A stretch of DNA of 39,720 bases from Francisellaceae bacterium UBA6186 (GTDB taxonomy: Bacteria; Pseudomonadota; Gammaproteobacteria; UBA6186; Azoamicaceae). Position numbers and translations under genes: made by a program. Below are positions 34,692 through 39,720 of the stretch, in pieces (the stretch's first letter is position 1; every line of letters begins with the position of its first letter). The stretch lies in contig DITK01000052.1 in NCBI GenBank assembly GCA_002422785.1, positions 1 to 39,720 of the forward strand, written 5' to 3'. The notes beneath the pieces are model-generated. The model saw nothing but the letters and a program-made list of their open reading frames with translations. It was not told the origin of the DNA and ran no database searches.

Positions 34692-35957
34692 CTACCCAGC
34701 CTCCCTAGCTATATTAGCACCTAATTGGCGCAATTTTTCTTCTATACACTCATACCCCCTATCAATATGATAGATCCTATTGATTATGGTGGTACCTTTA
34801 GCCGCAAGTCCTGCCAATACTAAACAAGCTGAAGCACGTAAATCTGTTGCCATAACTTGCGCTGCTTGCAACATACTATCGCCCTTACAAAATGCAGAAT
34901 TACCACGAACTATAATATCAGCCCCCATGCGTCTTAGCTCTTGAATATGCATAAATCTATTTTCAAAAACCGTCTCGGTAATACTTGCCGATCCTTTGGC
35001 TAAACAATTTAACGTCGTAAATTGTGCTTGTAAATCAGTCGGAAAACCAGGAAAAGGCGCAGTACAAATATCAACAGCCTTGGGCTGATTACCCCGCATA
35101 TCCAAAGTTATAGAATTTTGATCGCACAAAATATGTGCACCAGCAGCTTCTAATTTTAACAGTACCGCTTCTAAATTTTTAGAATCAACTTGCTTAACTT
35201 TAATCTTGCCACGAGTTAAAGCTGTAGCTGCCAGATAAGTACCAGTTTCTATTCTATCAGCTATTACCGAATATTCACACCCAGCTAAACTTTCCACCCC
35301 TTCAATTTCTAAAGTATCAGTACCAATCCCCGAAATTTTAGCACCCATTTTATTTAAAAAATTAGCTAAATCTTGAACTTCTGGCTCACAAGCAGCATTT
35401 TTCAAAACTGTAGTACCAAAAGCTAAGGTCGCCGCCATCATTAGATTTTCTGTACCTGTGACCGTCACTGTGTCAAATATTATATTGGCAGCCTGTAATC
35501 TTCCTTTAGGACATTTAGCTTTTATATAACCATTTTCAATAGTTATAACCGCCCCCATCGCCTCTAAACCCTTTATATGTAAATCTACCGGCCTAGGACC
35601 TATAGCACAACCGCCAGGCAAAGAAACTTCTGCCTGACCAAATTTAGTAACTAAAGGCCCTAAAATTAAAATCGAAGCTCGCATAGTTCTTACTAATTCG
35701 TACGGAGCACAAAAACTTTTTAAATTACGACTATCAGCACGCACATTTAGTTTAGCATCAACGGTAAACCTAACCCCTAATTGTGCCAATAATTCCATAA
35801 TAGTAGTGACATCATGCAAATGCGGCACATTAGATAAAGTAACTACACCGTTAGATAATAATGTTGCCGTTAAAATTGGTAACACCGAATTTTTGGAACC
35901 GGAAATTTTTATTTCACCATTTAGTGGCTCACCACCTATAATCGCCAATCTACTCAT
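34692..35957 (-). CDS. murA: UDP-N-acetylglucosamine 1-carboxyvinyltransferase
   Basis: MurA transfers enolpyruvate from PEP to UDP-GlcNAc, the first committed step of peptidoglycan synthesis. The N-terminal GSKNSVLPIL segment holds the conserved lysine K22. The catalytic cysteine is C117 in LPGGCAIGPRPVDLH (E. coli C115), which implies sensitivity to fosfomycin. DLRASACLVLAGL near the C-terminus is also conserved. Length is 421. The ATG overlaps the mlaB stop by 4 bp. In E. coli a BolA-family gene (ibaG) sits between mlaB and murA; it is absent here. Confidence 0.97.
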   Translation of the reverse strand: MSRLAIIGGEPLNGEIKISGSKNSVLPILTATLLSNGVVTLSNVPHLHDVTTIMELLAQLGVRFTVDAKLNVRADSRNLKSFCAPYELVRTMRASILILGPLVTKFGQAEVSLPGGCAIGPRPVDLHIKGLEAMGAVITIENGYIKAKCPKGRLQAANIIFDTVTVTGTENLMMAATLAFGTTVLKNAACEPEVQDLANFLNKMGAKISGIGTDTLEIEGVESLAGCEYSVIADRIETGTYLAATALTRGKIKVKQVDSKNLEAVLLKLEAAGAHILCDQNSITLDMRGNQPKAVDICTAPFPGFPTDLQAQFTTLNCLAKGSASITETVFENRFMHIQELRRMGADIIVRGNSAFCKGDSMLQAAQVMATDLRASACLVLAGLAAKGTTIINRIYHIDRGYECIEEKLRQLGANIAREAG

Positions 35958-36262
35958 ACATTGTTCTCTAACGGCAATATTTTTTCTAAATTACTAACCT
36001 TACCCAAATCAGATAAAAATTTTGGCATGTTATAGATTTTAAGAACTTTTTTTTGCTTTAAGGCATAACGTACCCAAGCAGATATTACTGCTAAACCACT
36101 ACTGTCTGAATGTTTCAAATTATGTAAATTAATATTTACTATTTGTAATTTAGCAATAAATTGACAACCAAGCTTAGCAACGTGAGCAGCGTTATCAAAA
36201 TTAATAATACCATCTATATATAGTTCGTGCGGCTCGTGCACCGCAATATTACAATTTAACAT
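35954..36262 (-). CDS. mlaB: STAS-domain protein MlaB
   Basis: The cytoplasmic STAS subunit that stabilises the MlaFEDB ABC transporter. The 102-residue protein has the STAS core with LKHSDSSGLAVISAW (the DSSG turn that contacts MlaF). It lies 3 bp after mlaC and overlaps murA by 4 bp, the usual position. Divergence is high, as is normal for MlaB, but fold signature and context agree. Confidence 0.87.
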   Translation of the reverse strand: MLNCNIAVHEPHELYIDGIINFDNAAHVAKLGCQFIAKLQIVNINLHNLKHSDSSGLAVISAWVRYALKQKKVLKIYNMPKFLSDLGKVSNLEKILPLENNV

Positions 36263-36265
36263 TTG

Positions 36266-36931
36266 TTATGCATCTATTCTTTTATTATGTTCTTTAATTT
36301 TATTAGTAACTGCAACGATACCTTGCTGTTTGATATCATCACTAAACTGCGCCCTAAAACCCTGCAAAATACTAACTCCCTCAATAATCAAATCATACAC
36401 CTTCCAAGAATCTTCTTTGGCAATTAATCTATAATCTACAGCCAAATTTTCTTTGCCAGGACGAATTACAATACTTTTAATTTGAATACGTTTAATAGCC
36501 GGATTATAAGAATAGTTCTGAAATTCTATTTTTTCTCGACTATAATTATTTAACGTGGTTGAATAAGTTTTAATTAATAACTGCTTCAGTTCGGTGATAA
36601 ACTCTACACGTTGAGATTCAGTAGTTTTTGCCCATATAGCACGCCCAGTAATCCATTGACACATTTCATCAAAATCAATATTTGGCATAATAAAATCATC
36701 AACTATCTTATTTATTTCTTTAATATTTTTATGCGTCTCATGACTTTTTAATTCCGTCAATACTTGATCCGTAATAGAATGTAAAAATTGTACCGGATCT
36801 CTTGGTACAACATTACTAGAATTGTTTGCCACTACATTATTGACCAAACTAAGCAACAACAAAACATTTATCAATATAAATGTAATAACCTTGGGTAACA
36901 AAATATAACTTGTTTTATTTGATTTTGGCAT
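36266..36931 (-). CDS. mlaC: Periplasmic phospholipid-binding protein MlaC
   Basis: MlaC carries phospholipids between the outer-membrane MlaA complex and MlaFEDB. The 221-residue protein has a signal peptide (residues about 1-35, hydrophobic core ILINVLLLLSLV, cleavage after VVA). The Ttg2D/MlaC domain follows, with FDEMCQWITGRAIWA and KVYDLIIEGVSILQGFRAQF, the family's C-terminal signature. It lies between mlaD (6 bp) and mlaB (3 bp). mlaA is not in the window. Confidence 0.93.
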   Translation of the reverse strand: MPKSNKTSYILLPKVITFILINVLLLLSLVNNVVANNSSNVVPRDPVQFLHSITDQVLTELKSHETHKNIKEINKIVDDFIMPNIDFDEMCQWITGRAIWAKTTESQRVEFITELKQLLIKTYSTTLNNYSREKIEFQNYSYNPAIKRIQIKSIVIRPGKENLAVDYRLIAKEDSWKVYDLIIEGVSILQGFRAQFSDDIKQQGIVAVTNKIKEHNKRIDA

Positions 36932-36937
36932 ATTTGT

Positions 36938-37453
36938 TTACTCCCCTTGAACCGGCTTTTGTTCTTTGCTATTTTGATGATTAGAATTTGCGTTAGCAGA
37001 TCCTACCGCAAATTTAGAAATTAAATCCTCTAATAAAATTGCTTGTTGAGTTAAAGATATTTCATCCCCGGGCTTCAGAAACACATCTTCCATACCAGGC
37101 TCTATTCCAACATAGTTGTCCCCTAATAACCCCGAAGTTAAAATTTTCGCCGAAGAATCCCTTGGCAAATAATTATATATTGGATTTATTTTCATCTCGA
37201 TCAATGCTTGATATTCGTTAAATTCATCACGAATTAAACTAATTTTTTCTACCGTACCAATTTTCACTCCGTTTACAGTAACTCTCGATCTAACTTTTAA
37301 GCCACCAATATTTTTAAATACCGCCTTTAAAGCATAGCCTTTTTCATGATACAAAGTTGTTAAACCGCTAACTTGTAACGACAACATTAATAAAGACAAA
37401 ATCCCTAAAAAAACAAATAGTCCAACCCAAAATTCTAAAATTCTTGTTTTCAT
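36938..37453 (-). CDS. mlaD: MCE-domain protein MlaD
   Basis: MlaD forms a periplasmic hexameric ring with a lipid channel on top of MlaE. Residues about 8-29 are a single membrane anchor. The MCE domain spans about 38-118 (KAVFKNIGGLKVRSRVTVNG, VKIGTVEKI, GLLGDNYVGIEPG). A short C-terminal helix and polar tail follow (AILLEDLISKF). Length is 171, normal. The gene is 4 bp after mlaE and 6 bp before mlaC. Confidence 0.95.
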   Translation of the reverse strand: MKTRILEFWVGLFVFLGILSLLMLSLQVSGLTTLYHEKGYALKAVFKNIGGLKVRSRVTVNGVKIGTVEKISLIRDEFNEYQALIEMKINPIYNYLPRDSSAKILTSGLLGDNYVGIEPGMEDVFLKPGDEISLTQQAILLEDLISKFAVGSANANSNHQNSKEQKPVQGE

Positions 37454-37457
37454 AATT

Positions 37458-38246
37458 TTAATTTCCTGTAAACATTACTGCCGTTAAAAAGAAATCTAAG
37501 CCTAAAATAACGAGAGATGCAAATACTACCGTATTAGTCGTTGCACGACTTATCCCCTCTGATGTCGGCACACAATCTATCCCCTGGAAAACTGCAATCC
37601 AAGTAGTAGAAATACCAAATACCACACTCTTAATTATGCCATTCACTACGTCATTACGGAAATCTACCGCATTTTGCATGTTGGACCAAAAACTACCATT
37701 ATCCACCCCCAGCCATTCTACCCCAACACAATAACCACCAATAATAGCTACCGCATTAAAAATTAATGCTAAAATAGGCATAGATATTTGACCCGCCCAA
37801 AATCTTGGCGCAATAATACGCTTCAATGGATCAATTCCCATCATCTCCATAGAAGATAACTGCTCAGTCGCTTTCATTAAGCCAATTTCAGCAGTAAGAG
37901 CAGAACCCGCACGCCCAGCAAATAATAATGCTGTCATAACCGGACCTAACTCTCGCACTAAACTCAACGCAATCATTTGCCCCAAAGCTTGCTCTGCACC
38001 AAATTTCACTAAAATAGTGTAACCCTGCAGCCCCAAAACCATACCAATAAATAAGCCTGATAATATTATAATAACCAAAGACCAAACACCAACAGAATAG
38101 ATCTGTTTAATTAGCCTACTAAACCCATGCTTGATATTTGGAACACAAACTAATGAATCGTATAACATGCAAGATGCACGACCCACATGCTCTATATAAG
38201 ATATAGAAAAAAAACCAAGTTCTTTAAAATATTGCGCTATCAACAT
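37458..38246 (-). CDS. mlaE: ABC transporter permease MlaE
   Basis: The inner-membrane permease of the Mla lipid transporter. The 262-residue protein has an amphipathic N-terminal helix and about five membrane segments, with the MlaE-family core LVRELGPVMTALLFAGRAG followed by SALTAEIG, and MEMMGIDPLKRIIAPRFWA. The ATG overlaps the mlaF stop by 7 bp (ATGTTGA), so the ATPase and permease are translationally coupled. Confidence 0.95.
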   Translation of the reverse strand: MLIAQYFKELGFFSISYIEHVGRASCMLYDSLVCVPNIKHGFSRLIKQIYSVGVWSLVIIILSGLFIGMVLGLQGYTILVKFGAEQALGQMIALSLVRELGPVMTALLFAGRAGSALTAEIGLMKATEQLSSMEMMGIDPLKRIIAPRFWAGQISMPILALIFNAVAIIGGYCVGVEWLGVDNGSFWSNMQNAVDFRNDVVNGIIKSVVFGISTTWIAVFQGIDCVPTSEGISRATTNTVVFASLVILGLDFFLTAVMFTGN

Positions 38247-39046
38247 AAAAATAAATCTTTAGTATAACTATCCGCAGGATAATGAAACGGCACCGGACCA
38301 TCCGGTAATCCTAAAATAAATTGCTGCACCCAAGGATTACTGCTATTTTTTAATTCTTCTGGAGTACCAGAAGCTACTATTTTGCCTTTAGATATTATAT
38401 ATACAAAATCAGCAATACTTAATGTTTCATGAATATCATGAGATACTAATATGGTAGTAAGACCAAGTAAATCATTTAACGGCTTGATGAGCTTAACTAG
38501 CACCCCCATAGAAATAGGATCTTGACCAGTAAATGGCTCGTCATACATTATTATATGTGGATCTAAAATTATCGCCCTAGCTAAAGCTACTCTTCTAACC
38601 ATACCACCAGATAAAGTAGCAGGCATAAGCGCATGAGCACCTCGTAAACCAACAGCTTCTAGTTTCATTAACACCAAATCTTTGATCATATCTTCTGGTA
38701 AATTAGTGTGCTCTCTAAGCGGAAAAGCAACATTCTCAAATACACTTAGATCGGTAAATAAAGCACCACTTTGAAACAACATCCCCATTTGACGACGTAT
38801 TTTATATAACTCTTTACGCGATATTGAAGATATTTGCAATCCAAAAACTCTGACTACACCACTCTCTGGCAATATTTGCCCACCTATTAAACGTAATAGA
38901 GTCGTTTTTCCACAACCAGAAGGACCCATAATCGCAGTAATTTTGCCTTTCGGTATCGAAACGTCAACTTGATCTAAGATAACTTTCTCGCCTCTTAGAA
39001 AAGTAACTTTTTCTATTTCTACTATTGATGGTAAATTGCTAATCAT
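38240..39046 (-). CDS. mlaF: ABC transporter ATP-binding protein MlaF
   Basis: The ATPase that drives MlaFEDB. Walker A is GPSGCGKTT near 40-48, the Q-loop is MLFQSGALF, the ABC signature is LSGGMVRRVALARA, Walker B is IIMYDEPF with the following TGQDP D-loop, and the switch histidine is in ILVSHDI. Length is 268. The C-terminal helix ends DLFLC. It is the first gene of a nine-gene run, so the operon promoter should lie in the 129 bp between it and the divergent pilin gene; I see no convincing consensus there. Confidence 0.95.
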   Translation of the reverse strand: MISNLPSIVEIEKVTFLRGEKVILDQVDVSIPKGKITAIMGPSGCGKTTLLRLIGGQILPESGVVRVFGLQISSISRKELYKIRRQMGMLFQSGALFTDLSVFENVAFPLREHTNLPEDMIKDLVLMKLEAVGLRGAHALMPATLSGGMVRRVALARAIILDPHIIMYDEPFTGQDPISMGVLVKLIKPLNDLLGLTTILVSHDIHETLSIADFVYIISKGKIVASGTPEELKNSSNPWVQQFILGLPDGPVPFHYPADSYTKDLFLC

Positions 39047-39175
39047 TATTTATAATTATGATCTATTTTAAAATAAAAGTTATGAATACAATAATTTAGG
39101 CAAAAACAAGGTAACTATACCATAATTATTAAAAATACAAAAGAATACCTTTTAGATAAAAACGAGGCATCAAAC

Positions 39176-39631
39176 ATGAAAAATGGATTTTCTCTAATCG
39201 AACTAATGGTGTCTATCGGTATTATTGGTATCTTAGTTAGTGTTGCAACAGTGGTTTATCCAACCTATATTGCTAGATCCCAAATCAGCTCCACGGTATT
39301 ATTACTAGAAGCATACGTCAAAAAAGCAGAAAGCCACTACGTAGAACATAATACTAATAATAACGGATTTAACGGTATAAACATCGATACTTTAGGTGGC
39401 TATACCCCTGGTACTAATAACAATGATATATTAAATAGCATTACTGCAACCTCAGGATCCAATAGTTTGACATTAACAGCCACCTTCACAACCGACAACA
39501 CTAAAGTAAGCAGCAATTTGGCCGGTAACAGTTTAAATCTTATAATTACAGCTGATGCTAGTGGGTTGTTTAATATAAGCTGCAATGCAAGCGGCATTTC
39601 CGCCGATTACCTGCCAACCATGTGTAGATAA
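39176..39631 (+). CDS. pilA: Type IV major pilin-like protein
   Basis: The N-terminus reads MKNG then FSLIELMVSIGIIGIL: a four-residue leader cleaved by the prepilin peptidase before Phe1, with Glu5 of the mature chain conserved, followed by a hydrophobic assembly helix. The mature head is Asn/Thr/Ser-rich. Two cysteines near the C-terminus (ISCNAS and PTMCR) would close the disulfide D-loop typical of type IVa pilins. The precursor is 151 residues. GAGG lies 9 bases before the ATG. It stands alone between the mla operon and tRNA-Arg; no pilus assembly gene is present, so whether it is the major subunit is inferred. Confidence 0.87.
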   Translation: MKNGFSLIELMVSIGIIGILVSVATVVYPTYIARSQISSTVLLLEAYVKKAESHYVEHNTNNNGFNGINIDTLGGYTPGTNNNDILNSITATSGSNSLTLTATFTTDNTKVSSNLAGNSLNLIITADASGLFNISCNASGISADYLPTMCR

Positions 39632-39680
39632 AGATAGTTAAATAATATATTAACTTGGTTTTTGGTGTTAAATTTACAAC

Positions 39681-39720
39681 TGCGCCCGGAGAGAGTCGAA
39701 CTCCCGACCGCCTGGTTCGT
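39681..39720 (-). tRNA. tRNA-Arg(ACG), 3' half (cut by the right edge)
   Basis: Read on the minus strand from the window edge, the sequence starts with the anticodon ACG, followed by AA and the 3' side of the anticodon stem, a short variable loop, a T arm (GGGAG, TTCGACT, CTCTC), the acceptor strand CGGGCGC and discriminator A. The acceptor implies a 5' strand GCGCCCG, typical of tRNA-Arg. CCA is not encoded (the next bases are GTT). The 5' half lies beyond the window. Confidence 0.92.

Noticed and set aside
39047..39175. Sigma-54 promoter for the pilin gene
   Set aside because: No GG-N10-GC pair with proper flanks was found in the gap; pilA is sigma-54 dependent in some relatives but nothing here shows it.

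Overview
The window is AT-rich, gene-dense chromosome of a gammaproteobacterium. It carries several gammaproteobacterial gene neighbourhoods: parE-parC, rhodanese/grxC-secB-gpsA divergent from gpmI, lptF-lptG divergent from pepA, miaB-ybeZ-ybeY, mlaFEDCB-murA and holD-rimI. The strong AT bias, long coiled-coil proteins of unknown function and a giant surface protein suggest a host-associated or intracellular lineage, perhaps Legionellales-like. That placement is an inference; no marker here fixes the genus.

Layout. Positions 1-2958 (minus) hold the N-terminal part of a giant repeat protein that runs off the left edge, probably a secreted adhesin. It is divergent from a PilZ-like gene (3214-4893). 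Topoisomerase IV follows (parE-parC, 4905-9081, minus). Positions 9198-14468 (minus) hold three long genes I do not recognise. Two of them share an L-x-NDLPH motif, and the first two are joined by an 8-T run at which a -1 shift would fuse them. A 48-residue His-rich lipoprotein gene (14721-14867) sits in the gap before gpsA.

Positions 14991-20571 hold gpsA, an N-terminally extended secB, a rhodanese-glutaredoxin fusion, gpmI and the S41 protease gene ctpA. Positions 20564-28762 hold rph, lptG, lptF, pepA, ybeY, ybeZ, miaB and a PAP2 phosphatase. Positions 28881-32772 hold an atypical SDR, comF, a MATE transporter and a small lysine-rich unknown.

Positions 32893-39046 (minus) form one compact run, mlaF-E-D-C-B-murA-pssA-holD-rimI, with gaps of at most 6 bp or short overlaps. 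It joins outer-membrane lipid transport, peptidoglycan precursor synthesis and phosphatidylserine synthesis. The window ends with a type IV pilin gene (plus) and the 3' half of a tRNA-Arg(ACG) on the minus strand.

Most of the window is housekeeping. The envelope theme is strong: LptFG, Mla, MurA, PssA, PAP2, SecB, CtpA, pilin and adhesin. The parts most likely to be undescribed are the 9.2-14.9 kb locus and the repeat protein. No CRISPR array, insertion sequence, integrase or phage gene was seen.
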